Assembly: GCF_000003815.2 (NCBI RefSeq)
Contig: NC_049984.1
Span: 19,987,861 to 20,051,860, forward strand
Origin: Branchiostoma floridae
Taxonomy: Eukaryota > Chordata > Leptocardii > Amphioxiformes > Branchiostomatidae
Direction: 5' to 3'
Length of the DNA stretch: 64,000 bases
A program made the position numbers and the translations under genes. The stretch's first letter is position 1; every line of letters starts with the position of its first letter. Of the stretch, positions 10,323 to 21,484 are shown piece after piece. Below the pieces are notes generated by a model that saw only the letters and a list, made by a program, of their open reading frames with translations, was not told the DNA's origin and did no database searches.

Positions 10323-11334
10323 GTTTGATCCACTTATGTGTTAACTATAACTAACTATAAGTGTGACAACTTCCAGGTAGTGGCGTTTTAGCTTGCTGTC
10401 AACTATGACGTACTTTTGGTTTTCAGGCCTGATGGCCCTGCCGTCTGCATCAATCTGCAGCTTTTCATTCAACACCCATACTTCATCTTTGTGTTGCTTT
10501 CCAATGATTTGTGCAGCTGTGTTCGCAAATATTGAAGGTAATCATGGTAAAGGAAAGCTGCACATAATTTCAAATCGACTATATCATAATAAATAGTCCC
10601 CCAAATATATTATCAAATAAATAAATAAAGTTCTTGTTTTACACATGCCTGTCTAAATTCAGAGTCTCTCACTGTTTACAATTAGTGTTTTGCTGACGGA
10701 TTCTCACTTGATTATTGGGTTTCGTGATTCTTTAGGGGGATATGTCCGGGAGACAATCAGGCCTGTGCAATGAGACACAATTTCGTATGTACATGTACAT
10801 GACTGTTATAAGAGATGGGAGTACTGGCAGATGTAAGGTGCTCATGTGTGCGTACTATCACAGAACAGTGTTGAAAAAATAAACTTTGCTTTGTAGGCTT
10901 TGCAAGTGCAGCAATGTGTTGTGTCCTGTTCCATTGTTAACTTTGCAATATGTATGTATGTTTCTGTTAGTTGTAGATTCTAACTTGTACTGTGTATGTC
11001 ATATCTATTTTTCAAAGCCCTTTTGTACATATGTACGATTGATTGATTGTCAAGATTTGATTTAGCACTATGTTATATCCAGGAACATGTCTGTCCATAT
11101 CATATCTATTCTATTGGACTTATGTTTTTAATTTTTAGGTAGAGCTTCCTCATGAAGTAAAGTCATAGGGAGCAGGTCTGTGGAACAAACACAAAGTGAC
11201 TGGCATTGTATCATTAACCGTCCTCAACTTTCTCTATGACCTATTGAACATGGTTGTGTGCATACTATGAAAGAGGACAGAATACACAAGTTCAGGTTTA
11301 TTTTGCTTTGTATAATGTACTGGACTGAGCTTAC
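10323..11334. other. No gene recognised
   Basis: AT-rich spacer. A plus-strand frame at 10393-10596 has no supporting signal. Confidence 0.5.
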
Positions 11335-11492
11335 CTTGACTAAGAAGGAATCTTGACTAGGAAGGAACCTTGACTAAGAAGGAACCTTGTTCACGCAAAG
11401 ATTGGAAATATCGGCTTGTTTCAACACACACACACAGGTAATTGATTCGCCCCCGGGATTTGCATCCTTGTTCACGCAAAGATTGGAAATGT
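11335..11492. repeat. Short tandem and direct repeats
   Basis: Three tandem copies of a 20-bp unit around CTTGACTAAGAAGGAA occupy 11335-11388. They are followed by a direct repeat of 23 bases (starting TTGTTCACGCAAAG) at about 11388 and 11470. There is also a short CA run near 11429. Confidence 0.7.
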
Positions 11493-11840
11493 TTCTCACC
11501 CAGTAGCCGTAACGTCTTTGTCAACATCTGTCAAACATCAATCATGCCACTCTAAAACACAATGAAAAAATTAAAGTTACCATCGTGATTTGAGAACTTT
11601 AAGCTTTATTGCCAACTTTCGCCACCCTGGGCTACACATAACAAGGCAGAACTCAGTTAACCGGTGCAAAAGAACACTAGTGACTATTGTAGGGTAAACT
11701 TTAACTTCTACATAGAACGTGATGTACTATGTTGGATACTCTCCTCTATATTGTCTACGTGTGCTAACAGTCCTACGTGTCGATGGGGATATAACATGAC
11801 GTTGAAGTACAATCATGACCATACAACTCTATGTTCCTAC

Positions 11841-12283
11841 TCAACTTCTTTCGCGCCTCACGTGCGGTCCCCTATCGGGTTGCTTTGGGGAGGGGGGGGG
11901 GGTCGTCGTGGTTGCTGGACTGTTGGATGGTTGCTGGACTGTTGGATGGTTGCTGGACTGTTGGATGGTTGCTGGACTGTTGGATGGTTGCTGGATGGTT
12001 TCCAAGGGGCTGGTGGCAGATCCAAGGGGCTGGTGGCCCTCACTGTACCCATATACGGCTTGCAGGCCGGATCCCACTGATGCCGAAACAGGTTTTGGCG
12101 TGTACTGGAAGAGGGGTTGGGCCTGGTGCTGATAGGGACTCCATTGGGCCATAGGGATGTCACTGGGTCCTACAGAACCATCATTTAGCAGCTCCATAAA
12201 GCTGCTGGGCCTAGCTGGTGGTGTTTAGGTAAGTGTAGCTGCCGGAGTGTAGCTGGAGTTTCTTGCTCCTTTCCGCTGCCATG
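11841..12283 (-). CDS. Pro/Gln-rich protein N-terminus, probably broken
   Basis: An ATG near 12283 opens MAAERSKKLQLHSGSYTYLN but stops after 23 codons. The adjacent frame then reads PPARPSSFMELLNDGSV and continues PMAQWSPYQHQAQPLFQY into a Ser/Gln/Pro repeat. A one-base indel would join them. The 'PSSFMELLN... P-FQY' style recalls N-termini of trihelix/SANT partner proteins of Harbinger-type transposons; this is a weak resemblance. The 3' half of the frame is generated by the 19-bp minisatellite at 11911-11999 and is not natural protein. Confidence 0.3.
11911..11999. repeat. 19-bp minisatellite
   Basis: About 4.7 copies of TTGCTGGACTGTTGGATGG, preceded by a G-run at 11890-11901 and followed by two copies of a CCAAGGGGCTGGTGG unit. 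Because 19 is not a multiple of three, all frames stay open and read the same peptide shifted. Confidence 0.9.
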
Positions 12284-12338
12284 AACAAAAATATTTCAAA
12301 TTTCGGAACATGGGAGAGTCAGGGAGTAAATGTCAGTA

Positions 12339-13035
12339 ATGGACCGAACGCAATATCGATCAAATAGAATCAGGTTGAGCCCCGTATTTCGAACACCTCT
12401 GTCAAAAACAGCCCCAGTGGGACAGAAATGGCTATAAAAATTGCTATACCTTTCTTTGTTGAAGATAACACCCACCAAGTATAGTTGTTTTGGGAGGGAG
12501 AGCCACTGCATAGCATTACATTGGTGGGCAGGATGCACGTGTAGAGCAGGGTATGTATACGACACTAGCAGACCCAACTAGAAGGGTCCTTTTAGTTGGC
12601 GTGTAATACAAGCTCCCTCTCCACGAGTGCCCGAGCTGTTTTTTTCTTAATTTCGTTTTTAACATGAGCATGCATGCAGCTGTTTTGCATGCAACAAACG
12701 CAGTAGAAACACTGTCACAGATATATGTACCCTGTTTTTCACATGTAATGACCACAAGCCAGAAACCGGGCACTCCTGCCCACCAACAAGGTGCGGTGCT
12801 TCTCGCTTCCGCTTTGACTGAAATTAAAACGCCCTTACCGCAACTATATCCGCCGCCTCCTCGAACAATTGTATCAAGTTGATGTAGCAATTAAACAAGG
12901 CAGCACATTTTTGTCGGCCCGATCTGAGAGGATTTCAGGTCAAAAGAAAGTTAAATTGTCCGACAAGCGCAGTTTTTGACTAGGTGTTCGAAATAGGACA
13001 TGATCAAACGGGGTGGGGCTTCAAGATCGGTCCAT
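12339..13035. mobile_element. Non-autonomous DNA transposon, TA-flanked
   Basis: The ends are imperfect inverted repeats about 70-80 bases long. ATGGACCG at 12339 mirrors CGGTCCAT ending at 13035. Further in, the left TTTCGAACACCTCTGTCAAA matches the reverse complement of 12950-12990. Both ends are flanked by TA (12337-12338 and 13036-13037), consistent with TA target duplication as used by mariner-like and some other families. No transposase is encoded. Confidence 0.6.
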
Positions 13036-13298
13036 TAGTAATTGCACAGATTCCAATCAGTATTTTTTAAAGTTATAGCAGCATACATCTTTTATCGAGG
13101 TATCGAGCAATTCTCAACCAAATGAATCTTTGAAAGCACTGAATTTCCGGGAATTCCGGGACATGGCATTTCGACATGCCCGCGTCATCGCTTACTTTTT
13201 CTTTGCGTGCCACCAACACGCTGAGAAAAGAACATTACTTACTTACATTTCGTTACTTTACACATTCATCATCATTATTGTATTGTGTTTAAACAGTT

Positions 13299-13409
13299 AC
13301 TGTAAATGCATTTAAAGTTCGCCAGATTTAATTTTGTGGTTGCTGAGAAAAGAACGGCGGTTTTAATTTCGCTGTAGCGATATCCCGCGAACTTAAATGC
13401 ATTTACAGT
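13299..13409. repeat. Short foldback
   Basis: Left arm 13299-13322 and right arm 13387-13409 pair with a single one-base gap (arms contain TAAATGCATTTA). The spacer is 64 bases. MITE-like, with no reading frame. Confidence 0.75.
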
Positions 13410-13695
13410 ACTTCACGGTACTGTAGTCACATATTATAATGGAAAACCCTGTGGCACTACAAACCACCAGTCAGAAACCACTAATTGGTTACTCGGTAAG
13501 GCTGCTACAAAGGGACAGAACAGTCTACTTTTGGCTTTCAAAACCAGTTACAACATTGTGTAATCATCTCAAGAATTCCGGTATATCTATACAATAATGA
13601 TAAATTTGTTATATGTCATATCTACCTAATGTTTAACATGTATGAATTATACCTGAGATTGGGCTGAATGATATTGATGATTATTTATATCTTAC

Positions 13696-13771
13696 CATGG
13701 GTGCCTGATGTCCTTCCTGCTGGCTCCATGGTTGGAAGTGGCGGAGTTTGAAGTGGCGGGGTCTTGCGTGG
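13696..13771 (-). CDS. Possible 76-nt proline-rich exon
   Basis: Acceptor CCCTTGTCTAG, 25 open codons (PRKTPPLQTPPLPTMEPAGR) and donor G|GTAAGA. No linked exons were identified. It is supported by splice signals and composition only. Confidence 0.3.
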
Positions 13772-14485
13772 CTAGACAAGGGTATAATACAATTTTGACA
13801 AGCATTCTACTTTAAGTGTGATAATACAAAGTGCTTATTATCCTAAACAACATCTGAAACTAGCCACACAAAAATGCAATGGTGGACAGTCCATCTTGCC
13901 TATTGGAATTATATTAGAGTCTGAGAAAAATACAGTACTTTTCTTGCAGTCTTTATTTTTAAAAGATCGATAAATGGATGTTGTTTATTGAGAAAAGTGC
14001 GCTTAATCTGCGCAACCTGGCTGAAAAAAGTATTTCGAGCACTGAGTGATGTCCTTTCATTTGATATTAATCCCATTATGATTGTTGTTATGTTAACTCG
14101 AGCACCAGGCCTACCTACGTGGGTGTAAGTTACCGAGTTGCCGACTTCATCAAGAAAAATATATTCATGACCGTGAAGTTACTGAAAGAGTCAAGTAGGT
14201 TTTTACCTTTATATATTGTCAGATTGTATGAAGTCATGTATCCTGCTTACACCTTTGGAAAAGTGAAATAATCAACATCATACGTGTTTAAATTCCTTTT
14301 TTTTCGCATCACATTTATTGTAAGGTAACTAATTGTCGAGTTCGACAAGGCTGTATATCAACATATCATATAAAACATAGAAGACCCTGGCCTGACTGCA
14401 GTTTCGGGAAAAGCCGGAAAAATCTGATCACGATAGCGTGTATAACACGGCAAATGTAACATGAGATGACAATTATATAGTCTAA
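13772..14485. other. No gene recognised
   Basis: AT-rich intergenic DNA with no convincing exon. Confidence 0.4.
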
Positions 14486-14805
14486 TATCACATGTCAATA
14501 TTGAACAATCTTGGCCTAAACATAATATCACATATCAATACCTAACAATCTTATCCTAAATATAGTATCACATATGAATATCTAACAGTCTTAGCCTAAA
14601 CATACTAGTAGTATCACATGTCAAAATCTTACAACTTTAGCCTGAATAAAGTATCACATGTGAATATCTAACAGTCTTAGCCTAAACACAATATCACATA
14701 TCAATACTTAACAATGATGTCCTAAATATAGTATCACATGTGAATGTCCAACAGTTTTATCCTAAAGGTAATATCACATGTCAAAATCTAACTTAAGCCT
14801 GAACA
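14486..14805. repeat. 40-bp tandem array, 8 units
   Basis: Units start with TATCACAT at 14486, 14526, 14566, 14612, 14652, 14692, 14732 and 14772. The period is 40 bases apart from one 6-base insertion. Units differ by 10-25%, so the array is old. No frame is kept open. Confidence 0.9.
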
Positions 14806-14900
14806 TATGTTCAGGAAGGATCCGTCAAATACTTTTCTTATGCAAATAGTCTAGGTTTCCTTTTACCTAGTTGATTATGCAAATGAAGTATTAATAGTAA

Positions 14901-15682
14901 CTAAAGTATTTCGGGCAAAAACGTAGGCTTATTATGCACTGGGACTGCCTTTGACGAATCCTTCCTGAATATGCCATCTTTGGCCACCAAGAATCTGATG
15001 TTGGCTGTTGTGCTGGCAACACTTTTCACCTCGCCTATGAACCAACCGTCGTCTGGATCATAGGCGACGGCGACAGTGTCACCTATCTGAAGATCAAGAT
15101 CAAGATTAAGATCCATGCTCTCCTCGCCGTCCTTCGGCTCCTTGGTCACCTTGCCGTTCTGCGGCTCCTTGGTCACCTTGCCGTTCCGCGGCTCCTTGGT
15201 CACCTTGCCGTCCTGCGGCTCCTTGGTCACCTTGCCGTTCTGCGGCTCCTTGGTCACCTTGCCGTCCTGCGGCTCCTTGGTCACCTTGCCGTTCTGCGGC
15301 TTCTTGGTCACCTTGCCGTCTTGCGGCTCCTTGGTCACCTTGCCGTCCTGCGGCTCCTTGGTCACCTTGCCGTCCTGCGGCTCCTTGGTCACCTTGCCGT
15401 CCTGCGGCTCCTTGGTCACCTTGCCGTCCTGCGGCTCCTTGGTCACCTTGCCGTCCTGCGGCTCCTTGGTCACCTTGCCGTCCTGCGGCCCCTTGCCGTT
15501 CCGCGGCTCCTTGGTCACCTTGCCGTTCCGCGGCTCCTTGGTCACCTTGCCGTTCCGCGGCTCCTTGGTCACCTTGCCGTTCTGCGGCTCCTTGGTCACC
15601 TTGCCGTCCTGCGGCTCCTTGGTCACCTTGCCGTCTTGCGGCTCCTTGGTCACCTTGCCGTCTTGCGGCTCCTTGTGTTACA
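14901..15682 (-). CDS. Repeat protein with C-terminal Tudor-like domain
   Basis: A 260-codon open frame starts after a stop at 15682. The first two thirds are about twenty copies of a 9-residue basic/acidic unit (KVTKEPQDG, variants with N or R). The end is DLDLQIGDTVAVAYDPDDGW followed by FIGEVKSVAS and FRKDSSKAVPV, the same Tudor-like module as at 8937-9185. No ATG lies at the 5' end, so an upstream exon is expected. The repeat region is low-complexity, highly charged and probably disordered. The domain is probably a peptide- or chromatin-binding barrel; this is inferred. The frame is intact across the repeats because the unit is 27 bp. Confidence 0.55.
15130..15676. repeat. 27-bp coding minisatellite, about 20 units
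   Basis: Unit CCTTGGTCACCTTGCCGTCC plus TGCGGCT. One unit near 15488 has lost 15 bases, keeping the frame. Most units differ by one or two bases, mainly silent or Q/R and D/N changes on the minus strand. Confidence 0.95.
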
Positions 15683-15989
15683 ATCAGTTTGAGAAGTTGA
15701 ATTACTAAAAAGAAAACTGTAACGTATATGATGATGAATATGCAATTATAAAATATGAATGTGATTCTTGATGCTGTAGGTTTCTTTTTTTATATTTACC
15801 TCTTGCGCAGCTGTGGTAGAAAACCCTTGGCTGGACCGCTCGCACTTAGCACGGCTGTTATCTAAAATCACATTCGTAATGACGCAGAAGTATTCCCTGT
15901 GGTGGATACCTTATGTCATAGAGCTCCCTACATTCTGCACAAATTTTGGCCCTGAAGCTTGTTTTGCTTACTTGTCGACTGTTTGGCGA

Positions 15990-16842
15990 CTATATGTTTT
16001 GGGTTGCTGGTACACTTGCGAGTACACCTGTACAGTCTACCGCGAACTGATGTTGACACCTCATCGGCACAGGCAAAAACAAATCTTTTGTCGGTGGACA
16101 GCGGACAAGACAGGTCCAACTTAGACATTTGGACGGCATTCCAGCTTGAACTGGATTTTAAAACTGTCGTCAGCGATTGCCATCACCTTGCCAAGATACC
16201 AACATTGCTCGTAGGCCACACAAACCATGTGTCCTATCTCGATGTCAGCCATCTCCGCGTCACGCGGCCGGTTCTTCTCCGCGTCACGCGGCCGGTTCTT
16301 CGCGTCACGCGGCCGATTCTCCTCCGCCTGCCGCAGGCCTAGAATTTTTGTCTCCACCATTAATCTAGACTTGAGACCCATGCTTGGCAATCTTTCCACT
16401 GTCATGCCAGCGAGCTTCTGTAGAACATAGATAACATTGTTCACTTTGTGCATTGACACACCAGACGTCAAAAGGTCTATCACCACCCCCCGCACCTCCT
16501 CACAGTATTTTCCGTCCTGGAACGTTTTCAGTGTCACTTTCTAGGAGCGCCTAAATCTCTTGGGAGTTCTGTATTCTCTTTCTGCAGCTTGTCCAGTTTC
16601 TCATGGAGTACAGAAACAGATGCTTCCAAATCTGCCACCATTTTCGCTTTATTTTCTTCTTCCTTCAGCTCCAACTTTCGTCTACCATCTTGCAGTGACT
16701 TGACTCTCTCAAGCCCTGACGCTTTCTCTTGAGCTCTTCCCTGCTTTTCTTCTGCTAAGGCTTTAGCCTCTCTTAGCTCTTGTAGTTTTTCCGCGCTGTA
16801 AGCGCTGACAGCTGTTTGCAGATCTTCTATTGTTTCTTCCAT
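15990..16842 (-). pseudogene. Coiled-coil/Tudor-like transposon-type protein relic
   Basis: Segment 16842-16534 encodes a long coiled coil (VSVLHEKLDKLQKENTEL). After a frameshift or stop near 16540, 16537-16121 encodes FQDGKYCEEVRGVVIDLLTS, then VSMHKVNNVIYVLQKLAGM, ERLPSMGLKSRLMVE, and a Tudor-like module (IEIGHMVCVAYEQCWYLGKV). The tail LSCPLSTDKRFVFACADEV matches the domain's usual end. This order is typical of a multi-copy protein family in invertebrate and fish genomes that behaves like transposon cargo. A triple NRPRDAE repeat sits before the Tudor module. The stop after RPNV and the frame change mark it as decayed. Confidence 0.55.
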
Positions 16843-16996
16843 CTGCTGGAGTTTTTCATCTCGCTGCTTCAGTTTTTTTGTTCAGGTTCCCTACGGTTCC
16901 TGTCTTTGCCAGGCGGGCCTGCAGACTGTCTAGGAGTAGGGAATGAACATTGAGGGATTCTTGAAATGCTCCTGTTGGATTTAGTAGAGCATGCTA

Positions 16997-17228
16997 GTTT
17001 ATTAAGAATATCTTTCTCTTTCTTTCTTTCATTCCTGTATAGGTGTACCGAGTTGACGTGGTTGACTTGGCGAGCACCAGGTGGCCGGTCGTTCCCTGGC
17101 GGCGCTTGCGGCGGGCGGGTCCCCAAGCTTGGCTCCCCCCTGTCCCGCACCACAACGGCAGGCCGGCCACCTGGTGCTCGGTACACCTATACAGGAATGA
17201 AAGAAAGAGAAAGATATTCTTAATAAAC
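16997..17228. repeat. Foldback element with nested GC-rich arms
   Basis: Left arm 16997-17051 and right arm 17177-17228 pair over about 50 bases (GTTTATTAAGAATATCTTTC). A second pairing, GAGCACCAGGTGGCCGG with CCGGCCACCTGGTGCTC, continues inward after a 22-base insertion in the left arm. The loop is about 74 bases and GC-rich. MITE-like. Confidence 0.8.
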
Positions 17229-17637
17229 TTTATGGTACCATGATAATGTCCTCAAGACAAAAGTTTATATGGTATAAACAACCAGTAGCGTTACATGCAA
17301 TTGTGTTTTGTCGATGTCAATGTTGCCAAACTGTGTTAAATTGTTGTGCTAGAGAATTTCACTTGACTCGTACAAAATGACGCTAAGTAGATTTCACTTG
17401 TTTTCACACATGTACAAAAATGGACTCATTGCTTTTACGGTATATGAAGTTATCTCAAATATATCATAGATAATCAGCCCCAAATCTCTCAATACAAATG
17501 CATTTTACAAGGTGGAAGAAGTTGTGTGCAGAAACTACAGATGCAGGGGCAACTGCAAACTGCTAAGCCGCCACATGTATGTAATCGTAATGGGACAATG
17601 ACGTTACTTAAGAAAAGAATCAATTACGTACTGCTAC
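17229..17637. other. No gene recognised
   Basis: AT-rich; nothing supported before the exon ending at 17638. Confidence 0.4.
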
Positions 17638-17766
17638 CTGGGTCTCCACCCTGCCGTCCGCCAGCTGGAGGGCGTCGTCCTGAAACCTTGCCCGAACGAC
17701 CCACCTCACCTCCTCGGGATATATGTAAGTCGGCGTGGTCCTTCCGACGGCCCGGCTTCCAGCCAT
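17638..17766 (-). CDS. First coding exon of an unrecognised gene
   Basis: Starts ATG at 17766 and runs 43 codons to CAG|GTAGCA: MAGSRAVGRTTPTYIYPEEV, then RWVVRARFQDDALQLADGRV. GC content and codon use contrast with the AT-rich flanks. No signal peptide is visible. The following exons at lower coordinates are not found, because the next recognisable DNA is unrelated. It could be an orphaned exon. Confidence 0.45.
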
Positions 17767-18379
17767 GGTAGACTGGTCAGAGCCGAACTGGAAAGCAGAA
17801 ACGAAAATTGGGTCAAGTTCACAGGTAGCTTGACTTGTAGCCTATTCAACCCATAACAGCTCTGGAGTCTACTAACATGTCAATGTGCTGGTATTTTGGG
17901 TGGTTTCTTCCACTGAAAAGTGGGGAAAACACCTCTATACCTGCTTGGATGTAGTTTTTTGTGTTTTTTCGCCTGGTTCCGACACGTACACATGTTGTCT
18001 ACTCCATGACAGTCCATTCCACTCCTTGAAGTCTATCAACACTAAGGGCGTTTTTGTACCTGGTATGTATTTGAGCGAAATGCCCTCGTCGTTAATCTGC
18101 AACCTGATGAACATGATTTCTCAACGTTACATAGAGATTTGGCCTTCTTCAATAGTCTTACTCGGTACTAGCAAGCAACTGTTCTAACACTTAACAAACT
18201 TGGGTTTGCGGTTGTCCTTTCCCGCATACTCTATTCCTAAAAAACTTAATTCATGATTAGTAAAACTCTTGGCATAACTTATTAACTTTACATATATCCT
18301 CTACCATCCAATAAACATTCTCCTCCGGGTTGATGTCTGCATCATATGGCAGTTATTATTGTGAACATGGTGGTGAATT
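17767..18379. other. No gene recognised
   Basis: A plus-strand frame at 17885-18187 has no family match or splice support. Confidence 0.4.
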
Positions 18380-19010
18380 TTGTGCTATGTAGTGACGACG
18401 GCTGAGGAAAACGTTCTTGGATCGCAGTCGCTACATGACGTTGTGAAGGTTTCTGATAGGTTGGAGTTGCCAAATCCAAGTTCAGGTGTTTCTATCTCCT
18501 GCATGAGGCTGTGCAGGGGGCATGTAAGGGGAGACTTAGATTTGTAAGGCTAAAGCAGAATCGTTCGATTCTGGCGGCCCATCCTTCTGTCCAACGTTTG
18601 TAATCACTCGACAACAATGTATGACGTCATCCACGCCCTCTAGCTATTGCGGTAGGTCACCAGCAGCGTTTGCGAGCTCACGGCGTGAAACAACGCGGGC
18701 AGACCGACTCCCCAATTATGAGGGGTTTCTCTTTTCGCCTGTCATGCTGGCGCACAACATGATGGTGACTCTGTCCTTCCCCTTTCTCCAGCCTTCTTCA
18801 GCCTACTTCCCCTTTCTCCTTGTACGTCCTTGTCGAGGCCGTGCAATAGAAGAGTCCCGACTCATCCATATTGAAGATGTCCTCCGAGACGTACCCGGCC
18901 GTCGTCAACGGTTTTAGTGTCGACACCGCCACTTTCCCCCTCCATCAAGCCTGCTCTGACACCCGTCACGTCGAGCTGCTCTGCGAACTGGATGGAAATG
19001 TGTTTGTTAA
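18380..19010 (-). pseudogene. pogo/Tigger-type DDE transposase relic
   Basis: The minus strand shows the ordered blocks of a Tigger-like transposase in shifting frames. First comes the CENP-B-type helix region (FAEQLDVTGVRA, then MEGESGGVDTKTVD). Then YVSEDIFNMDESGLFYCTA carries the first catalytic Asp of the DDE triad. Next are KDRVTIMLCASMTGEKR, PLIIGESVCPRCF and, further on, RMGRQNRTILL, where the DN motif should follow. Frameshifts separate nearly every block and a stop replaces part of the last, so it is dead. The flanking terminal repeats were not identified. Confidence 0.8.
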
Positions 19011-19570
19011 AAACTCAATTTCCAACAAAAACAAACAGGTGTAATTTCTGCTGTTTTAATGCACCAATTAAATACCCGTCATGTTTTTTATCCGCCTATT
19101 AGAAACACATTGTAATCCCCATAGCTGCCACGATTCTTTCCCTGAGATGATGCTGGTCCGGCGACATCAACAGATGTCCGTTGTTGTTGACGCTTTTTTC
19201 AAATTCTGGACACTAGTTTTTAGAAGCGAATCTTATAAGCAAAATGACTGCCTCTTATCCCATGACATTGCATTGATCTGAGGAAAGTTGAGCTCATATA
19301 GATAAGACACAAAGAGACTTCGTTCAAAGCCAACTCTTAGAGCCTTAAGCATGCTCTGCTTGCAGCTCATTTCGTCATTGCTGCAGTACATGACCAATGA
19401 GGAAGGGAAAATGGGGGGCAGGGCATCACATGTTACTTTTGTCCAACTTGTAAGTTGTATTGCATTTGTTTTATTTTACTGCTATAACCACTTGTCTTCT
19501 AAGTGAAATCTATTTTGGTCTTCAGTATTATTGTGGAACCACGTTTTGCTTTCTGTCTCCTCATCTTCTC

Positions 19571-19696
19571 TCATCCCTTTGCCCATCTTTCCCCTAAAGC
19601 TTCCTTGTTTGCCAAAGCCGCTAGTATGTAGTATTTCATAACCCGAGCAACTCTCTCTCTGTAAGCCTTCTGTATTTCCGTCCTTGGCTTCCCCAT
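19571..19696 (-). CDS. Short basic N-terminus (YRER type)
   Basis: ATG at 19696 opens 41 codons: MGKPRTEIQKAYRERVARVM, then YYILAALANKEALGERWAKG, then TGA. The 'EIQKAYRER' motif resembles N-termini of multi-copy transposon-associated proteins in invertebrates. It is probably a fragment; the frame downstream is scrambled. Confidence 0.3.
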   Translation of the reverse strand: MGKPRTEIQKAYRERVARVMKYYILAALANKEALGERWAKG

Positions 19697-20432
19697 GATC
19701 TACATAGAATGCAAAATTCACAATGCAAATTCACTATGCTCAACATCATTGGCTTATAGTTTAGGTAGTGAGTTAATGGTGTCATGCCAGCTAGTGAGTC
19801 TGTTTGTTTGTTTATTTTGAAACACCTGGGTAGCCTATTCAGTGCCAATACACTGGTTTTCGATAGTCTGTTACTCTATAGTATAAATGTTTACTTACGT
19901 TACCGTTTGCTAAAAAAATCTATGCAGTCAATATAGCCTTCTGTGTGTTGACTGTACTATTCAAGTCATGTTATCCATTCAAAAAGCACAAATAGGAACG
20001 ATTAACATTGTCTCGTTTATCAATAAATATGGCAAACAGTAGCATACTATATATTGGCCGATGAAAACAAATAGAGAATATTTGTAGTAGCCCACTGTCC
20101 ACAATTTATTGGGTAAATTAAGCAACATAGATACCCTAACGTTTGGTTTAAAATGTGTCTTTTGTTGTATGTTGTCACGTCCGGTGCTGGACAGTAGACG
20201 ACACATGTTCGCCCTGGGTCACCTTGTCTATGGGCCCACGAAGATACCAGGTACCATCTTGACACTTTTATTTAAAGCCAACAGATCCATCGTCCATCTC
20301 AGATATGTGCCATTCCACTATTTGCATTACTGGGTTCTTCTTGTTCCCACTCATATCTGTGAGTGCTGATGAAAATGGAGTCTGCTCAATGTCTGTTTTT
20401 GTCATGAGTCGACTTTCAAAAGTTTGATATCC
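19697..20432. other. No gene recognised
   Basis: A plus-strand frame at 20109-20369 lacks supporting signals. Confidence 0.4.
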
Positions 20433-20524
20433 TCACTGTTGGGGAGGCCAAGAGGGATTCTGTGTAGGAGCTCTGTGTGCTGATAGGCGAAGGTCTCCTA
20501 TGTTGAAGGCGGCATCTTTTAGTC
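20433..20524 (-). CDS. Possible terminal exon
   Basis: Acceptor TATCCCAG, then open codons LKDAAFNIGDLRLSAHRAPT and on to TGA. Its phase (needs one carried base) does not match the exon at 21140-21256, so the link is unproven. Confidence 0.2.
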
Positions 20525-21139
20525 CTGGGATATGACAGGAGTAAGAATAATGGAAATGAAGCAAACAATGTTTTTAAATGATGCAAAGTACACTAGAGAC
20601 TGTAGTTGAGAGTCTTTTGATGATGTACATCTGCATAGCATTACACAGGAAATATTTTGTGTAGAACTAGTAGCAATGATATAGACGTGTGGTTAACAAG
20701 GGTAATGTATATTTGGTGTAGAATAAGTGCAATAAGGCTATGGATGGAAAATGTGACGTTTTGAGCATATTCAGTGTCAGAAGTAAGTGTTGGAGGCGAA
20801 ATGCGTTGTCAACTCTAATTGGAACAAGAACATGTCCTGTACATGATGTTCTTGAAAGCAAAGCTGGTCCTGAAAACTGGTAAATGAAGCCTTAGATTCT
20901 ATGTTAAAGTGCGCTTGAACAATTTGGGTTTAGGTTGATGACTTTTGGATGGGTAAGTGATAAGTTTTGGAAACGTTCAATTGATGGCTCTTGATTGGAC
21001 GAAAAGGACAGTGGTTTTATTTGCCAGAGGGATTTACCAAGCGTTGTTTGTATAAGTATATGTCGAAAGGTTTTATAGAGCTAGGTCATCTGTGTGCAGT
21101 TGTGTGATTGCGATATGGTTAGTTGCTGATTAGACATAC
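20525..21139. other. No gene recognised
   Basis: AT-rich spacer between two weak exon candidates. Confidence 0.4.
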
Positions 21140-21256
21140 CTGTTGGTCTCGCCGTCTTCTATACGGATGATATCTTCGGCGTTTTCGCCTGGTTATGGTT
21201 GTTCTTCGGTACAGGACTTGGTCTTCATCGTGTTGTGTTCTGGCTGCGATGCGGTA
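21140..21256 (-). CDS. Possible Arg-rich exon
   Basis: Acceptor CCATTCCATAG, 39 open codons in one frame only, donor CAG|GTATGT. The encoded segment is strongly basic (TITRRKRRRYHPYRRRRDQQ), as in nuclear or nucleic-acid-binding proteins. Partner exons were not found. Confidence 0.35.
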
Positions 21257-21484
21257 CTATGGAATGGACACAATGTAAAATGGTTAATAAGTAGAATTTG
21301 ACAATGTAAGTTCACATGTGGCTTACATGAGCACTATCATAGTATTAGATGGTCTGTTTAGTAATAAGAAGGTGGATTAGGGACAGCAATGGTTAATGAT
21401 TACTAAATGGCAATCTGATATTGACAATTATAAATATAAAATACCTTACAGAAGTAGTTGAACAGATAGCACTAAACTAAACCG

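Noticed and set aside
12078-12096. Second hammerhead-like CTGATG...GAAAC
   Set aside because: No stem II can form and CTGATGA is incomplete.
11664-12163. Several overlapping frames over the 19-bp minisatellite
   Set aside because: The repeat is open in every frame and encodes the same shifted peptide, so the frames are artefacts.
14486-14805. CRISPR-like or regulatory array
   Set aside because: A 40-bp tandem satellite without constant repeat and variable spacer parts.
15115-15708. Long plus-strand frames opposite the 27-bp array
   Set aside because: They are shadows of the minus-strand repeat; only that strand leads into a recognisable domain.
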